Notes under the pieces: model-generated
What the model saw: only the letters and a program-made list of their open reading frames with translations
Databases searched by the model: none
What the model was told of the DNA's origin: nothing
Made by a program: the position numbers and the translations under genes
From: DATAXI01 sp963756185
GTDB lineage: Bacteria > Verrucomicrobiota > Verrucomicrobiia > Chthoniobacterales > Chthoniobacteraceae
NCBI GenBank assembly: GCA_963756185.1
Contig: CAVWMS010000002.1
Span: 868,001-932,000 of the forward strand
DNA length: 64,000 bases
Reading direction: 5' to 3'
Part shown: positions 45,964 to 55,458 of the stretch, one piece after another
How positions within the stretch are numbered: the stretch's first letter is position 1
How the letters are laid out: every line of letters starts with the position of its first letter

Positions 45964-48082
45964 GGCTTTGTATTCCCGAATCAATCGGCAACACTATCGA
46001 GATTGACGTGCCTTTGCCCTTTTCACTTGAAATGGCGAGTCTGCCGCCCATGGTTTGAGCTCTCTCCCGAATGCCCTGCAAGCCGAATCCCTCGTGACTT
46101 TTTCCCGTGTCAAATCCAAGTCCATTATCGCGAACGTGCAAGCTGACTTCGCGAACGTCAAAGGTGAGTCTGCCGTGAAATTCCGTGGCCTGGGAGTGCC
46201 GCAGAGCGTTGGTCAAAACCTCCTGGCCGATTCGAAGCAGGTTGTTTTCCCATACCTCTGGCAGCGGTCGAGGCTCACCATCGACGATCAATTTCGCCAC
46301 CAGGGAGGTGTCCGACGTCATTTTGGCAAATAAGTCCTTGAGGGCGATGCTCAGACTGTTTTCCGCGAGGGCCTGTGGACGAAGCGCCCTGACGGAGCGC
46401 CGTGCTTCCTGCAAACTTTCGCGCGCCAGGGCGCTGGCTCGCTCGAGATGGCCGGAGACCTTTGCAGGGAGATCCTGAGCCATTGCTTCCCCTGCCGCCT
46501 CGAGCTGGACAATGACGCCCGTGAAACCCTGCGCGAGAGTATCGTGAACCTCCCGGGCCAATCGATTCCGTTCTCCAACCACCGCCGAACGGCGGCTTTC
46601 TTCGGATAGCCGCGTCAACTGCATGGCAAGCATCGCCTGATTTGCGAGAGCCTGGGCCAACTCAAGTTCCTCGGGACGAAACTGCCGCTGCTGCTTGAAC
46701 CGGATCCCGAATGCGGCGGCGGGTTTTCCTGCGACAAAAGAGGGAATCAGCAATACGGAGATGACACCCTGCCGCAGGACATGAGGGCGCCACGGGGCGC
46801 CCGATCCCACACGAATATCGTGCAAGACCACGGGCTTGCCGCTTTCGAAAGCCTCCCGCCATTGGGGGATATCGTTCCAAGATAACGATGGATAAACCGC
46901 GGCGAGCTCCGGATCAGACGTGGATTTTAGCCGCCCGTTTTCCAGGACGAATCCGAGGTCCATCAGGCCGGTGGTAGCGTTCGAAAGAAATACACTGCTG
47001 CCGGCAGCGCCAAACTGGTCCGTCAGCGTTCGTAGAACGTAATCCGCGATGCGATCAAAGGAGGACTCTCGCGCAATCTCATCGAGAGTCCGGGTAAGGG
47101 TATCGGCCTGGCCCCTGGCAAATGTTTCCGAGGCGCGCAGGGCCTCCTGCGAAAGCTGGCGTTCGATGGCCACGGACGCGAGGTCGGTCATTAAATCGAT
47201 CATCCGGAGATGGATCGACGTGGGACTAAGACGGGTACGCCAAAGGTTTCCGAACACGCCCAAAAGACGGTTTTCCGAGGAGAAGATGGGAGTAGACCAC
47301 CCTGCGCGGACGCCGTGGCGCATGGCCATTTCACGGGAGCTCTTCCAAAGAGGATCTGTTTCAACGTCACTAACGATGACTGGCTCTTTGCGGTATGCAG
47401 CGGTGCCGCAGGATCTAACGGCAGGGCCTATCTTAAGCCCTTCGCAGGTGGAAATCATTTCACCCGGCATGTTGGGTCCGGCCCCAACCTTTAGCCGGTC
47501 TTTTCCATCGAGCAGCAGAATAGAGGACATCGAGGTGGCTGAGATACTGTCAAAAAGGAGGCAAATCTCCTCGAGGATGGCATTCAGCGGCCTGGCCATG
47601 GCAACCATCTGGAGGACTATATTTTGGCCCGTGAGTAACGCCTCGGCCTTTTTCCGGTCGTCGATATCCGTATTGGTGCCAAACCACATCACGATCCGCC
47701 CGCTTTCGTCTCGCAGAGGAGCCGCGCGGACGAGAAACCAGCGATACTCGCCATCGACCCGGCGAAAACGCGCTTCCGCCTCAATGGTGGCTCCCCTGGC
47801 GGATAATTCGTTCCATTGCTTGACGAAGGAGCCGACATCATCCGGATGAATGATGTCGCGATATGCCCAACCGCGAGCCGCCTCCTGGTTAAATCCGGAA
47901 TAGTCGAGCCATTGCCGGTTGCAGTAAACATTGTAACCGTCTGCACGAGAGGCCCACGCATGCGCGGGCAGGGCATCAATAATCGTGCGGAGTTCGACTT
48001 CAGACCACTCGATTTCTTTCGGCGCCTTTGCCAAATCGACGTTGGCGCGCTCCATCTCGGTCATGTCTTGCGGGGTTCCCAT
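45947..48082 (-). CDS. NarL-type sensor histidine kinase with PAS and two GAF domains
   Basis: 711 residues and no membrane helix, so a cytoplasmic sensor. A PAS/PAC domain is at about 28-150 (AHAWASRADGYNVYCNRQWL, GEYRWFLVRAAPLRDESG), GAF domains at about 155-310 and 335-490. HisKA_3 at about 505-570 has ERNRLAREVHDTLAQGFTGV with the phospho-acceptor His, and the HATPase has NALRHSQATEF, DNGLGFD and GFGLQGIRERAQTMGG. The response-regulator gene overlaps its 3' end. Confidence 0.93.
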   Translation of the reverse strand: MGTPQDMTEMERANVDLAKAPKEIEWSEVELRTIIDALPAHAWASRADGYNVYCNRQWLDYSGFNQEAARGWAYRDIIHPDDVGSFVKQWNELSARGATIEAEARFRRVDGEYRWFLVRAAPLRDESGRIVMWFGTNTDIDDRKKAEALLTGQNIVLQMVAMARPLNAILEEICLLFDSISATSMSSILLLDGKDRLKVGAGPNMPGEMISTCEGLKIGPAVRSCGTAAYRKEPVIVSDVETDPLWKSSREMAMRHGVRAGWSTPIFSSENRLLGVFGNLWRTRLSPTSIHLRMIDLMTDLASVAIERQLSQEALRASETFARGQADTLTRTLDEIARESSFDRIADYVLRTLTDQFGAAGSSVFLSNATTGLMDLGFVLENGRLKSTSDPELAAVYPSLSWNDIPQWREAFESGKPVVLHDIRVGSGAPWRPHVLRQGVISVLLIPSFVAGKPAAAFGIRFKQQRQFRPEELELAQALANQAMLAMQLTRLSEESRRSAVVGERNRLAREVHDTLAQGFTGVIVQLEAAGEAMAQDLPAKVSGHLERASALARESLQEARRSVRALRPQALAENSLSIALKDLFAKMTSDTSLVAKLIVDGEPRPLPEVWENNLLRIGQEVLTNALRHSQATEFHGRLTFDVREVSLHVRDNGLGFDTGKSHEGFGLQGIRERAQTMGGRLAISSEKGKGTSISIVLPIDSGIQSHEKTN

Positions 48083-48306
48083 GCAAATCGGAATTCACTG
48101 ACAATAATCACGATTCAAGCCTGACGCCACTTTCAGGATACCCTCCAAAAGAACTGTTCGGACGCGACCCGTTCGGATTCCAGAAGACCGACCGTTCGAC
48201 CGATAGCGGCGACTTGAAAAGAGCGCCAAACTCCGTGGAAGTGCGCTGGCCGGAAGCGGACTTCCGCCGACGCTCAAAACAAGCAATCAGAGTCCCAAAT
48301 CCGATT

Positions 48307-48453
48307 ATGAACCTCCACTACCGCGCTGTTGATGTTGCTGGCGTCAAAATCTTCTGCCGGGAGGCCGGCAGTCCAGATGCGCCCACCTTGCTGCTGCTCC
48401 ACGGATTTCCAAGCTCCAGCCACATAAAGAAACAAGAGAAGAGACCCGCATAA
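48307..48453 (+). pseudogene. N-terminal fragment of an alpha/beta hydrolase (haloalkane dehalogenase-like)
   Basis: 48 residues: MNLHYRAVDVAGVKIFCREA and TLLLLHGFPSSSH match the start of the gene at 49849 (MKTTYRTADVNGTKIFYREA, TLLLLHGFPSASH). Directly after the oxyanion-hole HGFP motif it changes to KKQEKRPA and stops on the ATG of the next gene. The missing 240 residues include the whole catalytic triad. A deletion joined the fragment to the next gene. Confidence 0.75.
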
Positions 48454-48734
48454 TGAAAATACTGAATCACAGGGCACTCCTCGCCGGCGCCGCAATTGCC
48501 GGTCTCGTGACCGGAGCGGCGGCCCGTCTCCACGCGGCCCAGACCCATGACTTCGGCACCCAGCTTATCCATGCCGGCGCGCTGGCCGACGACGGCTCGG
48601 GCAAGCACTCCTGCACGGGGCAGAATGCCTGCAAGGGTCAGGGTGGCTGCAGTACCAGCGATAACGGCTGCAGAGGCAAGAACTCCTGCAAGGGCAAGGG
48701 TGGCTGCGCGACCGACGGTAGCAAGGCCAAGTAA
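48453..48734 (+). CDS. Small secreted Cys/Gly/Lys-rich protein, bufferin-like (possible metallophore)
   Basis: 93 residues. Signal peptide about 1-28 (LLAGAAIAGLVTGAAARLHA), then a low-complexity part with the repeated pattern GKHSCTGQNACKGQGGC and GKNSCKGKGGCATDGSK, six or seven Cys in all. Proteins of this composition are annotated in many Proteobacteria and Verrucomicrobia as BufA2-type periplasmic bufferins, Cys-modified peptides that trap copper. The usual partners (DUF692/MNIO enzyme and BufC) are not next to it here, so the assignment is tentative. Confidence 0.6.
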   Translation: MKILNHRALLAGAAIAGLVTGAAARLHAAQTHDFGTQLIHAGALADDGSGKHSCTGQNACKGQGGCSTSDNGCRGKNSCKGKGGCATDGSKAK

Positions 48735-48768
48735 TCAACATCAAAACAGCAACAACCACATAAAAAAA

Positions 48769-49125
48769 ATGAAAATGACCTCACTCAGCAAAATCGGCGC
48801 GACCATCGCCGCGGCGATCATCCTTTCGACAACGATCCCTCAAGCCCACGCGGGGCCGGGGCCAAGAGTTTATACACCGGTCATCACCATGGAGGAGGCA
48901 AACGCCTTGAAGGCGGGTGACAAGATTGCCATTGAAACCTGCGGCGTAATCACCCTCATGGAGGTCGATAAGAGCCGCAGCATTCTGCATGGGTTCTACT
49001 GCCCCCAGATTCATCGCGAGTTTCACGTGATGTCGGCCGGCGAGGCAGGCAAGACGCATGCCTCTGGCAGCTATGTCCTCGTGGACGACGACGGCGAGGA
49101 GGCTCATCTCGGGGTGTTGAAGTGA
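48769..49125 (+). CDS. Small secreted protein with GPGPR mature N-terminus
   Basis: 118 residues from ATG 48769. Signal peptide to QAHA, then GPGPRVYTPVITMEEANALK and a compact beta-rich domain (GDKIAIETCGVITLMEVDKS) with two Cys. The mature start GPGPR is the same as in the gene at 55459, although the rest differs. No known enzyme motif. It follows the Cys-rich gene by 34 bp and is probably co-transcribed with it. Confidence 0.65.
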   Translation: MKMTSLSKIGATIAAAIILSTTIPQAHAGPGPRVYTPVITMEEANALKAGDKIAIETCGVITLMEVDKSRSILHGFYCPQIHREFHVMSAGEAGKTHASGSYVLVDDDGEEAHLGVLK

Positions 49126-49478
49126 GTTCCAGGACATGGAGGTGAACGAAAATTCGCAGCCGTCGCGATAACCGTACAACACCGGCAAACCCGGAATGCA
49201 CCCGGCAATCAATCCTCGGTCGGCGATGACTGCAATCGCGCTCATTGGACTGGCAAGTTTGAAGGCCTCCGCCGACGGCCTGCGGCCGGTCCAGGTTCCA
49301 AATGGGCACGGTCAATCCACTGCCCTTTACCGGCCCGTCGATGAGCAATCGATAGCCCTGTTCGTGCACGGGTGGGACCTGCGAGCAAAAGTGGAGGGCG
49401 GTCCGATCATGGGGGTTTCCCATAGTAACGGACACGGACGGACTTACGTCCACCTTCGGGAAGAACGCTAACGCCGGG
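49126..49478. other. Intergenic stretch with no recognisable gene
   Basis: Several short frames cross this stretch on both strands, but none shows a domain, signal peptide or credible start. Given the gene remnants on both sides, it may hold degraded coding sequence that I cannot identify. Confidence 0.5.
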
Positions 49479-49829
49479 ATGAGAGCCATTGTCATCAAAG
49501 CTTTCGGGGGGCTGGAAGGTCTCGTCATCGAAGATCTCCCAACTCCAACACCGGCGCCGGGCCAGGCACTGATCGAGGTAAAGGCATTCGGAATCGACCA
49601 CGCTGAAACTCGCGTGCGGAAAGGCGAGTGGGCGGAGGCCGCGAAGGTCGGTGGGATAGAATGTGTGGGCATTGTCGGGGCATGCCTGGGAGGGGCGGCC
49701 AGAGGCATCTACAAAGCGAAGCCGGCGCGCGTTTTCTACTTCGACGAAATTCGCGAAGCGCACGAAGTGATGGAATCCAACCAAGCCAACGGAAAAATGG
49801 TCGCCCTTGTCCAAACAGGAGTCGGGTGA
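49479..49829 (+). pseudogene. MDR-family oxidoreductase with large in-frame internal deletion
   Basis: 116 residues. Positions 1-67 are a normal start of a medium-chain reductase (MRAIVIKAFGGLEGLVIEDL, RKGEWAEAAKVGGIECVGIV); positions 75-116 are its normal C-terminus (ARVFYFDEIREAHEVMESNQ, NGKMVALVQ). About 200 residues including the whole Rossmann domain are missing, with the join near GACLGGAARG, and the frame is kept. It cannot bind NAD(P)H and is almost certainly inactive. Confidence 0.75.
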
Positions 49830-49848
49830 ACACTCAAAAAGAGCCCAT

Positions 49849-50714
49849 ATGAAAACCACCTACCGAACCGCTGATGTAAACGGGACCAAAATCTTCTACA
49901 GAGAGGCAGGCCCAAAAAATGCACCTACCCTGCTTCTATTGCACGGCTTTCCGAGTGCAAGCCACATGTTTCGGGATCTCATTCCGATGCTGGCCGAGCG
50001 ATATCATCTCGTAGCGCCGGATTTCCCCGGCTTTGGGCAGTCCGACATGCCGGACCGCGCCAGGTACCAATACACTTTCGCAAACATCGCGGATACCATC
50101 GCGGGATTTACCGAGGCAATCGGTCTCAAGAAGTTTGCGATTTATATCTTCGATTACGGTGCTCCGGTGGGCCTTCGCATGGCGCTCAAAAATCCGGATC
50201 GAATCTCCGCGATCATTTCACAGAATGGAAATGCGTACGAGGAGGGGCTGAGCAACGGATGGGATCCGATTCGAGCCTACTGGAAGGACGGCATCCCAAG
50301 CCAATCGGGACGCTCTGCGCGCGTTTCTTAAACCGGAAACAACCACGTTCCAGTACACGCACGGCGTCGCGGACACCAGCCTGGTCTCTCCCGGATGGCC
50401 GCTCATTGGATGACTTTTACCTCGCGCGTCCCGGTGCGGATGAAATTCAGTTGGACCTTTTCAAGGATTACGCCAGCAACGTCGCGCTTTATCCGGAGTT
50501 CCAGGCATATTTCAGACAGTACCAGCCGCCGCTGCTGGCGGTCTGGGGGAAGAACGATCCGTTCTTTCTCCCGGCGGGCGCGGAAGCGTTCAAGCGCGAT
50601 ATCCCAAAGGCCGCGGTGCAATTCTTCGACACGGGGCATTTCGCCCTGGAGACACACTGCCGCGAGATAGCCGGGGCGATTCTCGGGTTCCTGGCGGGAG
50701 CCCTGGGCAAATAA
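49849..50714 (+). pseudogene. Alpha/beta hydrolase of the haloalkane-dehalogenase type, two frameshifts
   Basis: From ATG 49849: HGFPSASHMFRDLIPMLAER, then the nucleophile Asp in FDYGAPVGLRMALKNPDRIS, up to GWDPIRAYWKD. A frame change at about 50290-50310 leads to ANRDALRAFLKPETTTFQYT, and another at about 50395 leads to DGRSLDDFYLARPGADEIQL, with the acid in VWGKNDPFF and the catalytic His in FFDTGHFALETH. Joined length is about 288 residues, the family norm. All three catalytic residues are present, so the gene would work if the two breaks are sequence errors. Confidence 0.75.
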
Positions 50715-50716
50715 TC

Positions 50717-51515
50717 ATGGGCGACCTGGCATTCAAGCAAACGACGACAGCGATTTCGGTTTGCCACGGCAGTGAGGAAGCGAATCCAGGCGAATCCAAT
50801 GTAAACGTCGTTCTTGTTCACGGCGCATGGGCGGAATGCGCGAGCTGGTCGGGAATTATCCCGGCTCTGCAAAGAAGAGAGGGTCTGAATGTGATCTGTG
50901 CGCCGCTTCCCTTGACAACGCTTGGAGATGATGTGGGCGCACTCAACCGGCTGTGTGCCCGGTTGACAGGCGACATCATCCTGGTGGGACATGCGTATGC
51001 CGGCGCTGTTATCGGCGCCGCGAGGCATGAGCGCGTGAAGTCGCTCGTGTATGTGGCCGCCCTCGCGCCGGATGAAGAAGGAAACGGTAGCCGATGTATT
51101 CTACCGTGAAGCGCCCCATCCCCAGGCGCCGAAACTTGCCCCCGATGACGACGGATTCATTTGGATGCCTCCGGAAGGTTTCGCCAATGCGTTCGCGCAA
51201 AACGCGGCGCCCGACGTGAAGTCGATCCTCTTTGCCACCCAACGTCCGATCAACGTGAAGTGCATTCAAGAGAAGGCTCCCCGGCCACTGTGGAAAGAGA
51301 AGCCTTCGTGGTTTCTCATCGCCGAGCAGGATCGGATGATTCCGGCGAAGACCCAGTATTTCCAGGCCGAGCGCATGGGAGCTACCGTGCGCGCCCAGGC
51401 CGTCGATCATTCACCGATGCTGACCGCTCCGGGCGTCGTGGTGGATATTCTCCTGGAGGCTATCCGAACCAACTGCGAGGACGCCTGTTCGCCTTATCAG
51501 GAAGGGCGACCATGA
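50717..51515 (+). pseudogene. Alpha/beta hydrolase-fold protein with GHAYAG nucleophile elbow, frameshifted
   Basis: First frame to 51109: VNVVLVHGAWAECASWSGII, ILVGHAYAGAVIGAARHERV, SLVYVAALAPDE. Second frame resumes at about 51080 with ETVADVFYREAPHPQAPKLA and runs to TGA 51515 with KPSWFLIAEQDRMIPAKTQY and AVDHSPMLTAPG (catalytic His). The usual Ser of the GHSYGG elbow is Ala. One extra base at about 51071-51081 explains the break. Stop overlaps the next ATG. Confidence 0.75.
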
Positions 51516-52283
51516 AAGGCAATGTCGCGATCATCACAGGGGCCAGCCAGGGTATTGGCCGGGCGACGGCTTTGAGGCTGGCCAGGGACTTTGCGTCCAT
51601 CGTACTGACCGCTCGCAACGGCGATGCGCTGAAAGAAGTGGCAGATGCTGTAGGCGACGCCGGAGCGAATGCCGTACCGATGCCGCTCGACCTTCGCGAA
51701 CCGGCGGCAAACAAGACGCTCGTGGACGAGACATTGAAACGATATGGAAGAATCGACGCCCTGATCAATATTGCCGGCGCTGTTCCGCAAATCGATCTCT
51801 TCGAGATGACCGATGCCCAGTGGGATGACGGGATGGCATTGAAACTGCACGGTGCGCGCCGCATCACGATTCATGCCTGGAATGCGCTCAAGGAGTCAAA
51901 AGGCTCGGTCGTCTTCACCTCGGGCAACTCGGCGCAGGCTCCCAAGTCAGCCTATGCGGCTGTGGCGACAATCAACGCGGCCATCGTCGCAATGGCCCGC
52001 GCCTTTGCCGATCGAGGCATCAAGGACGGCGTGCAGGTCAATAGCGTGCTCCCAGGCCCTGTCCTGACAAATCGCCGCAAGACCTACATGGAAAAGTACG
52101 CACCGGCCCATAACATGACCTTTGATGAGGCAATGGAAAAGTTTCCCGGCCGAAGTCGGGATAAGCCGCTACGGACAGCCCGAGGAGATCGCAGAACTGA
52201 TGGCCTTCCTGGTCTCGCCCTCAACGAAATGGATGACGGGAAGCGCGGTGCGCATGGACGGAGGTGAGATCAAAGGCGTCTAA
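51512..52283 (+). CDS. Short-chain dehydrogenase/reductase (frameshift near C-terminus)
   Basis: ATG 51512 overlaps the previous stop (ATGA). TGASQGIGRA nucleotide motif, INIAGAVP, the active-site Ser in VVFTSGNSAQ and Tyr in SAYAAVATINAA, where the Lys of YxxxK is replaced by Thr. The primary frame runs past 52160 into basic nonsense; another frame continues RYGQPEEIAELMAFLVSPST, WMTGSAVRMDGGEIKGV to TAA 52281-52283, the normal SDR end. The lesion is at about 52140-52160. Confidence 0.75.
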
Positions 52284-52335
52284 GCCCTAATGAAAATAAC
52301 TCTTATAAAAGAATCCATCACCCGAAACGAAAGGG

Positions 52336-53106
52336 ATGAACATGAATGCCTCTTTTGAAAACAAAGTCGCGGTGGTTACCGGCGGAACATCGGGAATCGG
52401 CAAAGCTGTCGCGTTGGCACTTGCCAAAGCGGGAGCGAAAGTTGTTGTCGCGGGCCGTCGCGAAAATGAAGGAAACGCAGTCGTGAAAGCCATCGGAAAG
52501 GGCGGGGGCAAGGCTCTCTTTGTCAAGACGGACGTCAGCCGTGAAGCCGATGTCAAGGCCCTCGTGGAGAAGTCAGTGGCGACCTTTGGACGGCTCGATT
52601 TCGCCTTCAACAATGCCGGCGTCGAAGGCGCACTGAATCTGCCGACGGACCGGCAGACCGAGGAAAACTATCAAAACGTTTTCAACATCAACGTGCTTGG
52701 GACGTTGCTCAGCATGAAGCACGAAATCCCCGCCATCCTCAAAAATGGCGGCGCCATTGTGAACACCTCGTCCGTGGTTGGACAAGTCGGCCTGCCCGGC
52801 TTTGGCGTTTACACCGCATCCAAACATGCCGTCAACGGCTTGACCCGGTCGGCGGCGCTGGAGGTTGCGAAACAAGGGGTGCGCGTGAATGCGGTCGCAT
52901 TCGGCGGGATTGAAACTCCAATGCTAGACCGTTTCGTCGGGGAGGGGAAGACAAACAACCCCCAAAGGGACTGGCTGAAAGGCGTCCACCCTATTGGTCG
53001 TCTCGGCACGGTCGAGGAAGCCGCGCAGGCCGTTGTCGCGCTTCTTGAAAATTCCTTCATCACCGGAAGCATTTTGACGGTTGATGGCGGCTGGACGGCT
53101 CAATGA
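52336..53106 (+). CDS. Short-chain dehydrogenase/reductase, classical type
   Basis: 256 residues, intact. TGGTSGIGKAVALALAKAGA cofactor motif, NNAGVEGAL, active-site Ser in IVNTSSVVGQ, YTASKHAVNG with the YxxxK pair, and the C-terminal GSILTVDGGWTAQ. Glucose-dehydrogenase/3-oxoacyl-reductase-like; the substrate is not predictable. It is the second SDR in a row and starts about 50 bp after the first. Confidence 0.9.
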   Translation: MNMNASFENKVAVVTGGTSGIGKAVALALAKAGAKVVVAGRRENEGNAVVKAIGKGGGKALFVKTDVSREADVKALVEKSVATFGRLDFAFNNAGVEGALNLPTDRQTEENYQNVFNINVLGTLLSMKHEIPAILKNGGAIVNTSSVVGQVGLPGFGVYTASKHAVNGLTRSAALEVAKQGVRVNAVAFGGIETPMLDRFVGEGKTNNPQRDWLKGVHPIGRLGTVEEAAQAVVALLENSFITGSILTVDGGWTAQ

Positions 53107-53144
53107 TTCAAGCAACAGAAATAATCAACCCAAAAGGACGCTTT

Positions 53145-53258
53145 ATGACCACTCGCGAAATCGCAACTGTTGTGGATGCCCATGAAACCACCCCTGAACT
53201 TGACACTGCGCGCGTCAAGTATCGCGGCGAGATTATTCCGAAACCACCTCGAAGTTAA
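53145..53258 (+). CDS. Small ORF of 37 codons with good ribosome site, unknown
   Basis: ATG 53145 is preceded by AAGGA at a normal distance. The product starts MTTREIATVVDAHETTPELD and ends EIIPKPPRS: acidic and disordered-looking, without signal or membrane segment. It lies between the SDR and the flavoprotein gene, both close by. It could be a true small protein or the N-terminal stub of a lost gene. Confidence 0.4.
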   Translation: MTTREIATVVDAHETTPELDTARVKYRGEIIPKPPRS

Positions 53259-53269
53259 AAACTTATAGA

Positions 53270-54697
53270 ATGATGGAAACATCAACCTCAACGGACGATT
53301 ACGATCTTGTCATCCTCGGAAGCGGAGCGGGAGGCAAGCTGCTGGCCTGGACCTCCGCTCACAACGGGCAGCGCGTCGTTGTGATCGAGCGCAAATATGT
53401 GGGCGGCGCATGCCCGAACATCGCTTGCCTGCCGAGCAAGAACATCATCCACAGCGCCAAGGTCGCATCGCTATTCTTCCGCAGCGAAGAGTTCGGCATC
53501 AGCAAGGATAATGTCCGCATCAGCATGGAAGCGGTGCGCGAGCGCAAGCGCAAGATGGTTGAAAGGCTGGTGGAAATCCATCTCGATCATTACAGGCGGA
53601 GCGGCGCGGAGCTGGTCATGGGCACGGGTCGTTTCGTTGGCCCGAAGACTATCGAGGCCGAGTTGAACGACGGCGGTACGCGCACGTTTCGCGGCAGGAC
53701 TGTCGTGATCAACACAGGTTCGCGGACCTATCTTGAACCGATTCCCGGATTGGCCGAGTCCCGGCCCCTGACCCACGTCGAGGCACTGGAGCTAGACCAC
53801 ATTCCCAAGCATCTGCTCGTCCTCGGCGCGGGTTATGTCGGCCTCGAGTTGGCGCAGGCCTTCCGGCGTTTCGGCGCGGAAGTGACACTGATCGACCGCA
53901 ATAGCCGCCTGGCTCATGACGAAGACGAGGACATTTCCGAAGGTCTTGAGGAAATCTTCAGGGACGAAGGCATCCATATCGTGACCAATGCGAAGGTTAC
54001 TAAGATTGAAGGCCAGTCGGGTGATTGGGTGCGCATGATTGGCACACGCGGCGACGCGGAACTAAGCTTGGAAGGCACGCACCTTCTGGTCGCCGCCGGC
54101 CGCACGCCGAATACGAACGGAATCGGTCTCGAAAGAGCGGGAGTCGAGACGACCGAGCGGGGCCACGTGAAGGTCAACGAGCGTTTGCAAACGACCGCGG
54201 AGGGGGTCTGGGCTGTCGGCGATTGCGCCGGCAGCCCGTACTTCACGCATATCTCCGTCGATGATTTTGTCATCGTTAGCGACAACATCGCCGGCGGCAA
54301 CCGTGTGACAACCGGACGGCAGGTGCCCTTCTGCATGTTTAGCGATCCGGAATTCGCCCGCATTGGGTTGAGCGAGACCGAGGCCAGGGAGCGCGGAATT
54401 CCGTACCGCCTCGCGAAATTGCCTATGGCGGCCATTTTTCGCGCAATGACAGTTTCCGAGATGCGCGGGTTCGTCAAAGCCCTGATCGACACCGAAAGCG
54501 ACCGCATTCTCGGATTCACCATGCTTGGCGCCAGTGCCGGAGAACTAATGGCAACCGTGCAAATGGTGATGCTGGCTGGCCTTCCTTACACGGCGCTGCG
54601 CGACGCGATCATCGCTCATCCGACCATGTCCGAAGGCCTGATTTCTCTCCTCATGCCGGTTCCGACGAAGTCGACTTCAGTAAGTAAGCAGGAGTGA
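53270..54697 (+). CDS. FAD-dependent pyridine nucleotide-disulfide oxidoreductase (dihydrolipoamide dehydrogenase/MerA-like)
   Basis: 475 residues. FAD-binding LVILGSGAGGKLLAWTSAHN, redox-active disulfide GGACPNIACLPSKN (C-x4-C), NAD(P)-binding LVLGAGYVGLELAQAFRRFG, second FAD motif VWAVGDCAG, and C-terminal interface residues AIIAHPTMSEGL with the catalytic HP...E. No lipoyl or heavy-metal domain is fused and no 2-oxo acid dehydrogenase gene is near, so the substrate is open. Confidence 0.9.
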   Translation: MMETSTSTDDYDLVILGSGAGGKLLAWTSAHNGQRVVVIERKYVGGACPNIACLPSKNIIHSAKVASLFFRSEEFGISKDNVRISMEAVRERKRKMVERLVEIHLDHYRRSGAELVMGTGRFVGPKTIEAELNDGGTRTFRGRTVVINTGSRTYLEPIPGLAESRPLTHVEALELDHIPKHLLVLGAGYVGLELAQAFRRFGAEVTLIDRNSRLAHDEDEDISEGLEEIFRDEGIHIVTNAKVTKIEGQSGDWVRMIGTRGDAELSLEGTHLLVAAGRTPNTNGIGLERAGVETTERGHVKVNERLQTTAEGVWAVGDCAGSPYFTHISVDDFVIVSDNIAGGNRVTTGRQVPFCMFSDPEFARIGLSETEARERGIPYRLAKLPMAAIFRAMTVSEMRGFVKALIDTESDRILGFTMLGASAGELMATVQMVMLAGLPYTALRDAIIAHPTMSEGLISLLMPVPTKSTSVSKQE

Positions 54698-54700
54698 TCC

Positions 54701-55399
54701 ATGAGCAGCACTCTTCTCAATGTGGAAAGGGTTCGGGCTGAATCTCCGGAGGCGCTCGATTTTGAAGAAATCGTTAATCGCTATCATTCAGTGCTCTATC
54801 AATTTGCCGTAGGCCTGGTTTGCGACGAAGCGGATGCCTGCGACTTAGTCCAGCGCACGTTTTCACTATTGGCGTCGAAGGGGCATCCTGTGCTCGGTGA
54901 GACGAAGGCGAAGTCATGGCTATCCGCCACGCTTTACCACCAATTCGTTTCCAATCACGGATGCCAAATACGATGGCCGGAACGGGACATACCGGAGGAG
55001 GAAGAGGCGCCGCGCTGCGCCATGCAAGGAACTGTGGACCGTCTGGGACCTCAGCAGCTAATGGAATGTGTCCAAACGCTGAGCGAAACATTCCGGCTTC
55101 CATTGCTTCTTTTTTACTTGCAGGAGCATTCCTGCAAGGAAATTGCCGATATTCTGGCGATCCCCGTGGGAACGGTGGTCTCGTGCATATCCAGAGGCAA
55201 GCGAAAGCTGCAAAATGTAATTCTATGCAGGCTGAAAAGGGAAGAGGGGGGCTGCAACTCGACGGCTGGAGAGCACGCAATGAGAACAACCGCCGTAAGG
55301 AAATGCACACTGGAAGGGAACCCGCCGCATGCTCCCTCGATACAAAGGAGCGGGGAGAATAATTTGGGAATATGTGACCCACTCACAATCTCTCACTAA
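54701..55399 (+). CDS. ECF-type RNA polymerase sigma factor
   Basis: 232 residues; ATG 54701 has a GGAG site and follows the flavoprotein stop by 3 bp. Region 2 reads VNRYHSVLYQFAVGLVCDEA, DACDLVQRTFSLLASKG; region 4 reads TLSETFRLPLLLFYLQEHSC, KEIADILAIPVGTVVSCISR. No anti-sigma gene with a ZAS motif is visible nearby, though the residues after region 4 (Cys-containing, about 45) are unusual. It may control the small secreted proteins around it. Confidence 0.85.
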   Translation: MSSTLLNVERVRAESPEALDFEEIVNRYHSVLYQFAVGLVCDEADACDLVQRTFSLLASKGHPVLGETKAKSWLSATLYHQFVSNHGCQIRWPERDIPEEEEAPRCAMQGTVDRLGPQQLMECVQTLSETFRLPLLLFYLQEHSCKEIADILAIPVGTVVSCISRGKRKLQNVILCRLKREEGGCNSTAGEHAMRTTAVRKCTLEGNPPHAPSIQRSGENNLGICDPLTISH

Positions 55400-55458
55400 T
55401 CGAGAGTTCTCGACAAACAAAAACCACAATGAAGCCAGCAACCAACTGATAACACATT

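Noticed and set aside
48083..48306. Short frames upstream of the histidine kinase
   Set aside because: No domain, poor starts; more likely the regulatory region of the two-component operon.
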